A program made the position numbers and the translations under genes. From Streptomyces sp. BA2 (GTDB taxonomy: Bacteria > Actinomycetota > Actinomycetes > Streptomycetales > Streptomycetaceae), in the NCBI RefSeq assembly GCF_009769735.1, contig NZ_WSRO01000002.1, positions 6,212,001 to 6,276,000 on the forward strand: 64,000 nt of DNA, in the 5' to 3' direction. The notes beneath the pieces are model-generated. The model did no database searches, was not told the origin of the DNA, and saw only the letters and a program-made list of their open reading frames with translations. Below, in pieces: positions 1 through 7,874 of the stretch (its first letter is position 1; each line of letters opens with the position of its first letter).

Positions 1-48
1 CTCCCCAGTTCCGTGTCCCGGGGACCCCGCTCCGTTGCTGTCACTCAT
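1..48 (-). CDS. partial unknown protein, N-terminus only (left edge)
   Basis: An ATG on the minus strand opens a 16-codon reading frame (MSDSNGAGSP...) that runs off the left edge without a stop. The Ser/Gly-rich, disordered start is typical of Streptomyces proteins, and the neighbouring zinc-finger gene leaves room for a promoter (a TACCCT-like hexamer lies a few bases upstream). Only the first residues are visible, so no function can be given, and it could be a chance ORF. Confidence 0.35.
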   Translation of the reverse strand, partial: MSDSNGAGSPGHGTGE

Positions 49-132
49 AGTAAGCCTAAGGGTACGGAGAGTGGCTAGGGGTCTCGCGGTCCCAATTGGA
101 GAGTACGGGCGTCGGGTTGACGTACCCAGGCC

Positions 133-393
133 TCAGACGATCGAACCGTCCACGAAGCACCAACGCCAGCTCTCGCCAGGCTCGAAGGTCCTCATCACCG
201 CGTGTCCGGTGTCCTTGAAGTGTGCCGTCGCGTGCTGGAAGGGCGAGGAGTCGCAGCAGCCCACATGACCGCAGTCCAGACAGAGCCGCAGTTGCACCGG
301 GTGACTGCCGACCGCGAGGCACTCGGGACAGGTCTCGCTCAGCGGGGCGGGCTCAGGGTGCGGCAGCGCAGCGACATGCGGGCACTCGTTCAT
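133..393 (-). CDS. UBP-type zinc finger protein
   Basis: An 86-residue protein that is almost entirely one UBP (ubiquitin-hydrolase-type) zinc finger. Likely ligands are C22/C25, C38/C41, H43, C46, H54, H58 and H64, and the fold ends with the usual W-x-C and D residues. In bacteria such stand-alone domains have no proven ubiquitin role; small Streptomyces versions often lie beside ion antiporters, and here the gene is divergent from a Na+/H+ antiporter (47 bases apart), so a regulatory or accessory role to the antiporter is possible but inferred. It is probably cytoplasmic, with no signal peptide or membrane segment. Confidence 0.85.
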   Translation of the reverse strand: MNECPHVAALPHPEPAPLSETCPECLAVGSHPVQLRLCLDCGHVGCCDSSPFQHATAHFKDTGHAVMRTFEPGESWRWCFVDGSIV

Positions 394-439
394 GATTGCC
401 AGGTTACGACGGGAACGCGTATCGCGGAGGGCCTGACCG

Positions 440-2038
440 ATGGACGTACTGCCCCTGGTGGCACTGATCGCGGCGAGTGCCGCGGTGGCCGGAGCCGCGC
501 GCTGGACCCCGGTGCCGGCGCCGCTGCTGCTCGTCGCGGTGGGTCTGGTCGCCGCGTACGTGCCCGGGGTTCCGGACTACCACCTGGACCCGCACATCGT
601 GCTGCCGCTGATCCTGCCGCCCCTGCTGCACACCGCGGCCCTGGAGAGTTCGTACCTCGATCTGCGCGCCAACATCAGACCCGTGGCGCTGCTCTCGGTC
701 GGGTACACGCTGTTCGCGACCCTCGCCGTCGGCTACCTCGCGTATCTGCTGATCCCCGATCTGCCGCTGACCGCCGCGCTTGTCCTCGGCGCGGTGATCG
801 CGCCGCCGGACGCGGTGGCGGCCACGGCCATCGCGCGGAAGGTGGGGCTGCCCTCACGGATCACCACGATCCTCCAGGGCGAGTCGCTGGTGAACGACGC
901 GACCGCGATCACCGCCTTCAAGGTCGCGCTCGCGGCTGCGGTCGGCGAGGGCGCGAGCTGGGCGGGCGGGATCCAGGAGTTCCTGGTGGCCGCGGTCGGC
1001 GGGGTCGGTGTCGGTCTTGTCCTCATGGTGCCGATCCACTGGCTGCGCAGGCACATGAAGGAGGCGATGCTGCAGAACACCCTCTCCTTGCTGATCCCCT
1101 TCGTCGCGTACGCGGCCGCCGAGCAGGTCGGTGCCTCCGGAGTGCTCGCCGTGGTCGTCGTCGCCCTGTTCCTCGGACACCGCTCCTGGGAGGTCGACTT
1201 CGAGACGCGGCTCCAGGAAGCCGCCGTGTGGAAGGTGGTCGCGTTCATCCTGGAGTCGGCGGTCTTCGCGCTCATCGGCCTGCAACTGCCGCTCGTGCTC
1301 AAGGGGCTCGGTGAGTACAGCGGTCCCCAGGCGGCCTGGTACGCGCTGGGGGTCTTCTTCTTCGTCGTCCTCGTGCGCTTCGTGTGGTCGTATCCGGCGA
1401 CCTATCTGCCGCGGATCCTGTCGACGCGCATCAAGGAGCGGGAGTCCGACATGGACTGGCGGCGGCCGCTGATCGTCAGCTGGGCCGGGATGCGCGGTGT
1501 GGTGTCGCTGGCGATCGCCTTCTCGATCCCGCTCGTCATGGACGACGGGGAGCCGTTCCCCGCGCGGAACCTCGTCCTGTTCCTGACCTTCACCACGGTG
1601 ATCGGCACACTGGTTGTGCAGGGGCTCTCGCTGCCGTGGCTGATCCGGGTCTTGAAATTGCCGGGGCGTGACGCGCAGGCGGAGACGCTCGCGGAGGCGC
1701 AGGCGCAGAACGCCGCCTCGCAGGCCGCGGAGCGGAGGGTGGACGAACTCATGCGGGACGAGCGCAATCGCCTCCCAGAGCCCCTTCAGGACCGTCTGCG
1801 CACTGTCCTCGAGCGGCGCCGCAACTCCGTGTGGGAGCGGCTCGGCCAGTCCAACCCCGTCACGGGGGAGTCCGCCGACGACACCTACCGCAGGCTCGCC
1901 CGGGAGGCGATCGCCGCGGAGCGGGAGGTGTTCGTGACGATGCGGGACGAGCGGCGCATCGACGACGAGATGATGCGGACCCTGCTGCGGAAGCTGGACC
2001 TGGAGGAGGCGGCCGCCTATCGGGAGGTCGAGGACTGA
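440..2038 (+). CDS. Na+/H+ antiporter, CPA1 family
   Basis: A 532-residue integral membrane antiporter. About twelve hydrophobic segments fill residues 1-400, followed by a charged cytoplasmic tail of about 130 residues rich in Arg/Glu helices. The transport motif GESLVNDATAI (residues about 150-160) contains the Asn-Asp pair that carries the cation in CPA1 exchangers, and a GMRGVVSLA stretch near residue 350 matches the second conserved region. It should exchange cytoplasmic Na+ (or K+) for external H+ to control pH and salt. Its last 22 bases overlap the tail of the convergent PLP-enzyme gene. The long C-terminal tail probably regulates activity, by analogy with other CPA1 members. Confidence 0.93.
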   Translation: MDVLPLVALIAASAAVAGAARWTPVPAPLLLVAVGLVAAYVPGVPDYHLDPHIVLPLILPPLLHTAALESSYLDLRANIRPVALLSVGYTLFATLAVGYLAYLLIPDLPLTAALVLGAVIAPPDAVAATAIARKVGLPSRITTILQGESLVNDATAITAFKVALAAAVGEGASWAGGIQEFLVAAVGGVGVGLVLMVPIHWLRRHMKEAMLQNTLSLLIPFVAYAAAEQVGASGVLAVVVVALFLGHRSWEVDFETRLQEAAVWKVVAFILESAVFALIGLQLPLVLKGLGEYSGPQAAWYALGVFFFVVLVRFVWSYPATYLPRILSTRIKERESDMDWRRPLIVSWAGMRGVVSLAIAFSIPLVMDDGEPFPARNLVLFLTFTTVIGTLVVQGLSLPWLIRVLKLPGRDAQAETLAEAQAQNAASQAAERRVDELMRDERNRLPEPLQDRLRTVLERRRNSVWERLGQSNPVTGESADDTYRRLAREAIAAEREVFVTMRDERRIDDEMMRTLLRKLDLEEAAAYREVED

Positions 2039-2955
2039 GCCGCGGGGGACGCCGGCTCCGTCGCGGTGATGACCGCCGTGACGTTGCTGCCGGGGGAAAA
2101 CGCGCCCTCTTCGGAGAGGGCTGTCAGCGCGTAGAGGAGCTTGGCCACGTAGACGCGCTCCACGGGGAGGCCGTGCCGGTCCTCGAAGTCGTTTGCGAAC
2201 GCGGTGAGTTCAGAGGACGTGCGGGCATAGCCGCCGAAGTGGAAGCGCTCGTCCAGGTGCCAGTTGGCGGTGGCGGCGCCGAAGGCCCGCTGTTGCAGTG
2301 CCTGTATCTCGGGGCCGAGGAAGCCGCCCTTGAGTACGGGTATGCCGAGCGCGCGCTGGTCCGGGGCGAGCCCCGCGGCCAAGCCGGCCAGGGTGCCGCC
2401 GGTGCCGCAGGCCACGGCCGCCGTGTGGGTGCGGCCGCGCAGCTCCTCGCCCAGGGCCGTACAGCCTTGAACGGCAAGGGAGTTGCTGCCCCCTTCGGGG
2501 ATGACGTAGGGGTCTTTGGCGCCTGCCGCGTGCAGGAGGGCGGCCAGGACTTCCGGCTCGGTCTTCCTGCGGTACGTCGCCCGGTCGATGAAGTGCAGGC
2601 GCATTCCGTCGGCCGCGCATTGCGTGAGCGACGGGTTCAGGGGACGGTCGGCGAGTTCGTCGCCGCGGACCACGCCGATGGTGGTCATGCCGAGGAGGCG
2701 GCCGGCAGCGGCGGTCGCCCTGAGGTGGTTGGAGTAGGCGCCGCCGAAGGTCAGCAGGGCTTCGTGCCCCGCGGCGACGGCGGCGTCCAGGTTCAGGAAG
2801 AGCTTGCGGTACTTGTTGCCCGGGAGGTCCGGGTGGATCAGGTCGTCCCGCTTGAGTGTGAGAGTGACGCCTTGCCGCGTGAACCGGTCGTCCTGGAGCT
2901 CTTGGAGCGGGGACGGGAGCCGGGGGCGCGGGGTGGTCGGCGGGGTGGTGCTCAC
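2017..2955 (-). CDS. 1-aminocyclopropane-1-carboxylate deaminase / D-cysteine desulfhydrase family protein
   Basis: A 312-residue fold-type II PLP enzyme. The PLP-binding lysine is expected at K51 in GNKYRKL, followed by the conserved GGAYSNH motif (residues 71-77) and a glycine-rich phosphate cup (GTGGTLAGL) in the second half. Family members open the ACC ring or release sulfide from D-cysteine. The GGAYSN variant in place of the GGIQSN seen in true ACC deaminases makes D-cysteine desulfhydrase or another beta-elimination more likely; that is inference. The start is followed by a Pro/Thr-rich disordered leader. It converges on the antiporter gene with a 22-base overlap. Confidence 0.9.
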   Translation of the reverse strand: MSTTPPTTPRPRLPSPLQELQDDRFTRQGVTLTLKRDDLIHPDLPGNKYRKLFLNLDAAVAAGHEALLTFGGAYSNHLRATAAAGRLLGMTTIGVVRGDELADRPLNPSLTQCAADGMRLHFIDRATYRRKTEPEVLAALLHAAGAKDPYVIPEGGSNSLAVQGCTALGEELRGRTHTAAVACGTGGTLAGLAAGLAPDQRALGIPVLKGGFLGPEIQALQQRAFGAATANWHLDERFHFGGYARTSSELTAFANDFEDRHGLPVERVYVAKLLYALTALSEEGAFSPGSNVTAVITATEPASPAAQSSTSR

Positions 2956-3042
2956 CCCGCCATTCTGCCCGCCGCCGTGCCGCCGGGCACGGCCACGGTC
3001 CGCCCGCTCGGGGCGCGCTCCTTGTTTGAGGTGTTCCCCGGC

Positions 3043-3633
3043 TTACTTGAGGCGTTCCTCGATGCGCTCCCGCATGGCGTTCATGGTGAAGCCCTTGGGA
3101 TCGATCTTGCCCGGCTGCCATTCGAGGTGGCCGATCACCGAGCGGTGGGTCCAGCCGTGGTGGCGGCAGATGGCCGCCGAGACCCTCTCGATGGCGTCCA
3201 GCTGTGCGTCGGGCCAGGGATCCTCGCCGTCGCCGAGGTTCTCGCACTCGAAGCCGTAGAAGTGGCGGTTTCCGTCGGTGTTCGCTTCGTTGTCCGGGGG
3301 GAGAGCCTTCTCGGCGATGACCGCGCGCAGGACGTCGTCGTCACCGAGCCCCGCGTGGTTGGCGCGGCCGTACCCGACGAGGTGGACGCGGCCGTCCTTC
3401 GTGATGACGCCGTGGCAGAGCGGGCCGGGCAGCGAGGCGTACCCGTCGCGGCAGATCTCCACCGTCCGCTCGCTGCCCGATGTGACCGTGTGGTGGATCA
3501 TCACGCCGTGCACGGGCCCCCACGGCCCCTTGTGGTTGCGGTTGTGGTGAGGCCAGTCGCCGACTTCGACGACTGTCACTCCTTCGTCCTGGAGCACGTC
3601 GAGGAACCTGCTCGCGGACATGGGTGGGGCCAT
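3043..3633 (-). CDS. N-acetylmuramoyl-L-alanine amidase, PGRP/Amidase_2 type
   Basis: A 196-residue zinc amidase that would cleave the bond between MurNAc and L-Ala in peptidoglycan. The domain fills residues 40-165: GVMIHHTVT supplies the first zinc histidine, YGFECEN a conserved core strand, and GHLEWQPGKIDP the second histidine and the acidic/zinc position. A clear AAGGAG lies 6 bases before the ATG. There is no signal peptide, so it is either cytoplasmic until lysis (as phage endolysins are) or a prophage relic domesticated by the host; no other phage gene is nearby. Confidence 0.9.
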   Translation of the reverse strand: MAPPMSASRFLDVLQDEGVTVVEVGDWPHHNRNHKGPWGPVHGVMIHHTVTSGSERTVEICRDGYASLPGPLCHGVITKDGRVHLVGYGRANHAGLGDDDVLRAVIAEKALPPDNEANTDGNRHFYGFECENLGDGEDPWPDAQLDAIERVSAAICRHHGWTHRSVIGHLEWQPGKIDPKGFTMNAMRERIEERLK

Positions 3634-3770
3634 GGCCGACTCCTTTGCGGAGCACGACGGCCGCCTGTCGCGGACCGTCTTGTATGTCCGCTTTTACCGG
3701 AACCACGGTGCCCGGACCAGCCGTTCGGAGGGATTCCGTCGCTGTTCGGGCACCGTGCGAGCCGATTTGG

Positions 3771-4019
3771 TCAGCCGCGGTGTTCGCCGCTGTGCAGGAA
3801 CGCGTCGCCGTTCGTCGCGATGTGGGCCTCAAGTGCCTGCAGGGCCTGCTGCGTGGCCTCGGGGGTTCCCGTGCCGTGCTGCTGCGCGTAATACGCCGCG
3901 CCCAGCTTCTTCAGGAGGTCGCCGCCCGTGCGCTGCGCCTGGACCTCGTCGATCTTCTGCTTTCCCTGAGTGAGTCCGCGCTGCGCCTGTTCCTTGGCGC
4001 GATCCAGGAAGCCTGCCAT
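3771..4019 (-). CDS. conserved small helical protein of unknown function
   Basis: An 82-residue hydrophilic protein, predicted largely alpha-helical, beginning with an amphipathic Lys/Gln-rich helix (MAGFLDRAKEQAQ...). An AGGAG sits just before the ATG. I recognise the type as a common short Streptomyces protein but know of no function. It has no signal peptide or metal motif. It is transcribed away from the encapsulin gene and shares the 302-base repeat-containing intergenic region with it. Confidence 0.8.
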   Translation of the reverse strand: MAGFLDRAKEQAQRGLTQGKQKIDEVQAQRTGGDLLKKLGAAYYAQQHGTGTPEATQQALQALEAHIATNGDAFLHSGEHRG

Positions 4020-4321
4020 TGCCGTCTCCTACGGATTGGTGCGGGATGTTGCGAGATGGTGCATATCGGTACGAAGAGTATCGGCCGTTGTGTCCTGTTC
4101 AACGGATGCACGGATCTTGGAGTTCCCCCCGCCACGGATCTTGGAGTTCCCCCGCCACGAGTCTTGGGGTTCCCCGCCCCCGAGAACCCCGTTCCTGGTA
4201 CGCGGGTGAGTGCCCCGTTCTCGCCCCATCCATTCCCGCTCGTTTGTGTAATGGCGCCGGCACACGCCGTGCTGGAAGGGTTGTCGGCGCAGATCAGCGC
4301 TTGATCGGGAGGGCATAGCCA
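4020..4321. other. 302-base intergenic region upstream of the encapsulin gene
   Basis: This region separates two divergent genes and must hold both promoters. It contains a three-copy tandem repeat (listed separately), then an inverted repeat GGGGTTC...GAACCCC at 4166-4190 that overlaps the last copy. A relatively AT-rich patch near 4240 (TTTGTGTAATGG) could be a -10 region for the encapsulin gene. A GGGAGGG ribosome-binding site ends about 9 bases before the ATG at 4322. I see no ORF worth reporting. Confidence 0.6.
4109..4179 (+). repeat. three tandem 23-24 bp repeats upstream of the shell gene
   Basis: Copies begin at 4110, 4134 and 4157. The shared core is ACGGATCTTGGAGTTCCCC, with the third copy diverged (ACGAGTCTTGGGGTTCCCC). 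The spacing of 24 and 23 bp is close to two helical turns, which would present the same face to a bound protein. They lie 140-210 bases before the encapsulin start codon. Their placement suggests an operator array or a recent slippage expansion; which of the two cannot be decided from this sequence. Confidence 0.8.
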
Positions 4322-5728
4322 ATGTCGGTAGGCGAAGAGGTCCGAGCGGAACAGTCCGAGCCGCAGCAGAGCTTGGGCACATCGGCCGCGCGGAATCTGG
4401 CCACCACCACCAAGTCCGCGCCGCAGATGCAGGAGATCAGCTCCCGCTGGCTCCTGCGGACGCTGCCGTGGGTGCAGGTGCAGGGCGGTACGTATCGAGT
4501 GAACCGGAGGTTGAGTTACTCGGTCGGCGACGGCCGGGTGACGTTCGTGAAGACCGGAGACCGGGTCCAGGTCATCCCGGCGGAGCTCGGCGAGCTGCCG
4601 ACCCTGCGGGATTACGAGGACGTCGAGGTCTTGGGGGAGCTGGCCCAGCGCTGCCAGCAGCGGGAGTTCGCCGCGGGGTCGGTCATCACTTCCTTCGGCA
4701 GCCAGGCCGACGAGGTGTTCCTGCTCGCGCACGGCAGGGTCGAGAAGATCGGCACCGGGCCCTATGGGGACGACACGGTTCTCGGGACGCTCGCCGACGG
4801 TGCCTACTTCGGCGAGCAGGCACTGCTCGACCCGGAAGCCATCTGGGAGTACACGACGCGCGCGGTGACCGCCTGCACCGTGCTCACACTGCCGCGCCAG
4901 GACCTGGAGCAGGTCGCCGAGCGCACGGATTCGCTGCGCGAGCACCTCCGGCGGCTGCGGTCCATTCCGGCCCAGCGGACCAACAAGTTCGGCGAGTCGC
5001 CCATCGACCTCTCCGCTGGACACATCGGTGAAGCGGTGCTGCCGGGCACGTTCGTCGACTACGAATCAGCGCCGCGTGAGTACGAACTGAGCGTCGCCCA
5101 GACCGTTCTGCGCGTCCACACGCGCGTGGCCGACCTCTACAACCAGCCGATGAACCAGACCGAGCAGCAGTTGCGGCTCACGGTCGAGGCGCTGAAGGAG
5201 CGCCAGGAGCACGAGCTGATCAACAACCGCGAGTTCGGACTGCTCAACAACTGCGAGTACGAGCAGCGGCTGCAGCCCCACGACGGCGTGCCGAGCCCGG
5301 ACGACATGGACGAACTGCTCAGCCGCAGGCGGGGGTCGAAGCTCTTCCTGGCCCACCCGCGCGCGATCTCCGCGTTCGGCCGTGAGCTCAACAAGCGCGG
5401 CCTCGTGCCGGAGACCATCGACATGGGCGGCAACCGCATCCCCACCTGGCGCGGGGTGCCGATCTTCCCGTGCAACAAGATCCCGGTCACCGAGGCCCGC
5501 ACCACCTCGATCATCTGCATGCGTACGGGCGAGGAGGAGCAGGGCGTCGTCGGCCTGCACCAGACCGGCATCCCGGACGAGATCGAGCCGAGCCTGTCCG
5601 TGCGCTTCATGGGGATCAGCGAGCAGGCGATCATCTCGTACCTCGTGTCGACCTACTACTCCGCGGCGGTCCTCGTGCCGGACGCGCTCGGCGTGCTGGA
5701 GAACGTCGAGATCGGCCGCTGGCGATGA
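4322..5728 (+). CDS. eshA: family 2B encapsulin nanocompartment shell protein (EshA type)
   Basis: A 468-residue HK97-fold shell protein of the family 2B encapsulins. Residues 1-95 form a disordered N-arm and first shell segment; residues 100-210 are a cyclic-nucleotide-binding-like beta-roll ([35 protein letters not shown]) inserted in the shell; residues 230-468 are the HK97 P- and A-domains ending in the typical [14 protein letters not shown] tail (here [10 protein letters not shown]). The nucleotide pocket lacks the usual FGE-x-AL-x6-R-A cAMP signature, having GEQALL and EYTTRA, so ligand identity is open. The family assembles into capsids that enclose the enzyme encoded next. Streptomyces EshA was linked in published work to hyphal growth, ppGpp level and antibiotic production. 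The older label Crp/Fnr regulator is misleading because there is no DNA-binding HTH. Confidence 0.93.
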   Translation: MSVGEEVRAEQSEPQQSLGTSAARNLATTTKSAPQMQEISSRWLLRTLPWVQVQGGTYRVNRRLSYSVGDGRVTFVKTGDRVQVIPAELGELPTLRDYEDVEVLGELAQRCQQREFAAGSVITSFGSQADEVFLLAHGRVEKIGTGPYGDDTVLGTLADGAYFGEQALLDPEAIWEYTTRAVTACTVLTLPRQDLEQVAERTDSLREHLRRLRSIPAQRTNKFGESPIDLSAGHIGEAVLPGTFVDYESAPREYELSVAQTVLRVHTRVADLYNQPMNQTEQQLRLTVEALKERQEHELINNREFGLLNNCEYEQRLQPHDGVPSPDDMDELLSRRRGSKLFLAHPRAISAFGRELNKRGLVPETIDMGGNRIPTWRGVPIFPCNKIPVTEARTTSIICMRTGEEEQGVVGLHQTGIPDEIEPSLSVRFMGISEQAIISYLVSTYYSAAVLVPDALGVLENVEIGRWR

Positions 5729-5824
5729 GGCCGTGTCTGTGGGCGCGCCGCCGGGTACACCCCTCCCGTACGCGCCCGCAGGCCCAGGAACAGCCACCGT
5801 CCGCATCCTCTCCGGGGTGAGTCC

Positions 5825-6892
5825 ATGACGGACACGACAACGGACGTGACGGGGTTCGATGAGCAGGCAGGGCACGAATCGCCGGAAGCGGCGGAGCTCC
5901 TGGCGTCGGCGCGGGCGTGCGTCGACCCGGAGCTGCGCCGGGCGATCGACTCGCTGCCGGGAGCGATGCGCCGCATCGCGCTCTACCACTTCGGATGGGA
6001 ACACGCGGACGGCACACCGGCGGCCGGGCACGCGGGCAAGGCGATCAGGCCCGCGCTCGTGCTGGCCGCGGTGCGGGCGCTCGGCGGGGACCAGGCCATG
6101 GCCGTCCGCGCGGCGGCAGCGGTGGAGCTGACCCACAACTTCACCCTGCTGCACGACGACGTCATCGACCGCGACACCACCCGCAGGCACCGGCCCACCG
6201 CATGGACCGTGTTCGGCGAACCCGACGCGATCCTGGCCGGTGACGCGCTCCAGGCGCTGGCCCAGCGGTTGATCGCCGAGGACCCGCACCCCGGGGCCCC
6301 GGCGGCGGCCGCCCGGCTCGCCTCCTGCGTGGTGGAGCTCTGCGAGGGCCAGCAGGCGGACGGCGCGTTCGAGCGGCGCCGCCCCGACGAGGTCACGCTC
6401 GACGAGTGCCTCGCCATGGCCGAGGCCAAGACGGGGGCGCTGCTCGGCTGTGCCTGTGCGCTGGGGGCGTTGTACGCGGGGGCGGGGCACAGCGAGGTGG
6501 AGGCGCTCGACGGGTTCGGCCGTGAGGCGGGGCTCGCCTTCCAGCTCATCGACGACGTGATCGGCATCTGGGGCGATCCGGACCACACGGGCAAGCCGGC
6601 CCGTGCCGACCTCGCGGCCCGCAAGAAGTCCCTGCCGGTGGTCGCGGCGCTGGCCTCCGGCACCCCGGCCGCCGCCGAGCTGGCCGAGCTGTACGGACGC
6701 CCGTCGAGCGACGGCGATCTGGACCGCATGGCGCAGGCCGTCGAAGCGGCGGGCGGCAGGGACTGGGCGCTGCTGCACGCGGGCGACCGGATGTCCCGCG
6801 CGATCAACCAGCTGGCCGGCGCGGTGCCGGTCCCGGAGGCGGCCGGCAGCCTGCTGGCGCTCGCGGAGTTCGTGACGCGGCGCACGCACTGA
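5825..6892 (+). CDS. eshB: polyprenyl diphosphate synthase-like protein, family 2 encapsulin cargo
   Basis: A 355-residue all-helical trans-isoprenyl diphosphate synthase. The first Asp-rich motif is DDVID (residues 111-115) with the following RDTTRRHRPT; the second is DDVIGIWGDPDHTGKP (243-258). Both keep the Mg2+-binding aspartates that matter in this actinobacterial subfamily. Residues 1-28 are acidic, Thr/Ser-rich and disordered, the place where family 2 cargo proteins carry their shell-loading signal. The gene lies 96 bases after the encapsulin with no terminator between, so co-transcription and encapsulation are expected. It should condense IPP with an allylic diphosphate; the product chain length cannot be read. 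No terpene cyclase or 2-MIB synthase lies nearby. Confidence 0.9.
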   Translation: MTDTTTDVTGFDEQAGHESPEAAELLASARACVDPELRRAIDSLPGAMRRIALYHFGWEHADGTPAAGHAGKAIRPALVLAAVRALGGDQAMAVRAAAAVELTHNFTLLHDDVIDRDTTRRHRPTAWTVFGEPDAILAGDALQALAQRLIAEDPHPGAPAAAARLASCVVELCEGQQADGAFERRRPDEVTLDECLAMAEAKTGALLGCACALGALYAGAGHSEVEALDGFGREAGLAFQLIDDVIGIWGDPDHTGKPARADLAARKKSLPVVAALASGTPAAAELAELYGRPSSDGDLDRMAQAVEAAGGRDWALLHAGDRMSRAINQLAGAVPVPEAAGSLLALAEFVTRRTH

Positions 6893-7014
6893 ACGTACGA
6901 AGGCCTGCGGAGACGTACGCGATGCACGGCGACGTACGGCGATGTGAGGCGACGTACGGAGAGGAGCCGACCCGACGAAGACGGGCTGAGACAGGACGGC
7001 CGAACGCGGCCGAC

Positions 7015-7056
7015 GAGCCCCGCACCCCGCCGAGATCCGGTCAGGGTGCGGGGCTC
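7015..7056 (+). terminator. hairpin ending the encapsulin-cargo operon
   Basis: A perfect 13-bp inverted repeat: GAGCCCCGCACCC at 7015-7027 pairs with GGGTGCGGGGCTC at 7044-7056 around a 16-base loop. It follows the cargo gene by 120 bases and precedes the GNAT gene, so it should separate the two transcripts. No U-tract follows, which is usual for Streptomyces terminators. Confidence 0.75.
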
Positions 7057-7153
7057 TCCCGTGTTCCGGGGCCCGATCACTTAGGCTGCAACCGAAGCAA
7101 CCGGTGGGGCGGGACACGCAGTTGAGCGTGGGCGAGGCGCAAGGGGGCGGGCT

Positions 7154-7819
7154 GTGGGCGTAGTCATCCGGAGGGCCGGGGAGAGCGACAGAGCGGACGT
7201 GGTCCGGCTGCTCGACGAGGCGTTCCGAGACGATCCGGTGAGCAGCTGGGTCTTGCCCGGCGAGGAGTACCGCCGCCGTACGCACGGCGCTCTGATGGCC
7301 GCCTTTCTCGACCTCGCGCTGAGCCAGGGCTACGTCGACATCACGGAGGACGGCTCGGCCGTCGCGCTGTGGTGGTCCGTCCCCGCGGGCGAGGACGTGG
7401 GTGAGGACGCGAGCGGGGACGAAGGCGGCGACGAGGACGGGGAAGAAGGGCCCGCGCAGCTGCGCGCGGCCGTCGACCCGGGCAACGAACGGATCGAGGT
7501 GATCGGCAGGCTGACCGGCGACGCGCACCCGGCCGACCGGCCCCACCAGTATCTGCACATGATCGGCGTGAGCCCGGAGCGGCAGGGCGAGGGGCTCGGC
7601 TCCGCGCTGATCGGCGCCGTGCTCGAACGCTGCGACAAGGAAGGGCTGCACGCCTATCTGGAGGCGAGCAGCAGTCGCAGCCGCGCGCTCTACACACGGC
7701 TCGGATTCCGTTTCACCGGAAACGCCATCGACCTGCCGGACGGCCCGCACCTGTGGCCGATGTGGCGGGAACCCCAGCCTTTCGGCACGGACGGTGGCGA
7801 CACCCGCCGATTCGCATAA
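7154..7819 (+). CDS. GNAT family N-acetyltransferase
   Basis: A 221-residue acetyltransferase (GTG start). The N-terminal strand VVIRRAGESDRADV, the acetyl-CoA-binding segment LHMIGVSPERQGEGLGSALI (around residues 134-153) and the C-terminal YLEASSSRSRALYTRLGF strand-helix define the GNAT fold. Residues about 78-100 carry an unusual Asp/Glu/Gly-rich insert (GEDVGEDASGDEGGDEDGEE) between strands, probably a surface loop. The gene follows the encapsulin-cargo operon but lies behind a hairpin, so a link to the nanocompartment is only positional. The substrate is unknown. Confidence 0.88.
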   Translation: MGVVIRRAGESDRADVVRLLDEAFRDDPVSSWVLPGEEYRRRTHGALMAAFLDLALSQGYVDITEDGSAVALWWSVPAGEDVGEDASGDEGGDEDGEEGPAQLRAAVDPGNERIEVIGRLTGDAHPADRPHQYLHMIGVSPERQGEGLGSALIGAVLERCDKEGLHAYLEASSSRSRALYTRLGFRFTGNAIDLPDGPHLWPMWREPQPFGTDGGDTRRFA

Positions 7820-7874
7820 AGTCGTCAAAGCACCGCTGTGTTGCCCGTAGACACAACGAAGGGGGACGAGCCCC

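Noticed and set aside
202..1314. A 370-residue Arg/Gly-rich frame over the antiporter gene, and other long frames of this kind
   Set aside because: They are out-of-frame readings of GC-rich genes, with Arg/Ala/Pro-only composition and no motif; the antiporter, kinase, lon and similar frames have clear family signatures.
4322..5728. Crp/Fnr-type transcription factor
   Set aside because: There is a cyclic-nucleotide-binding-like domain but no helix-turn-helix; the C-terminal half is the HK97 shell fold.
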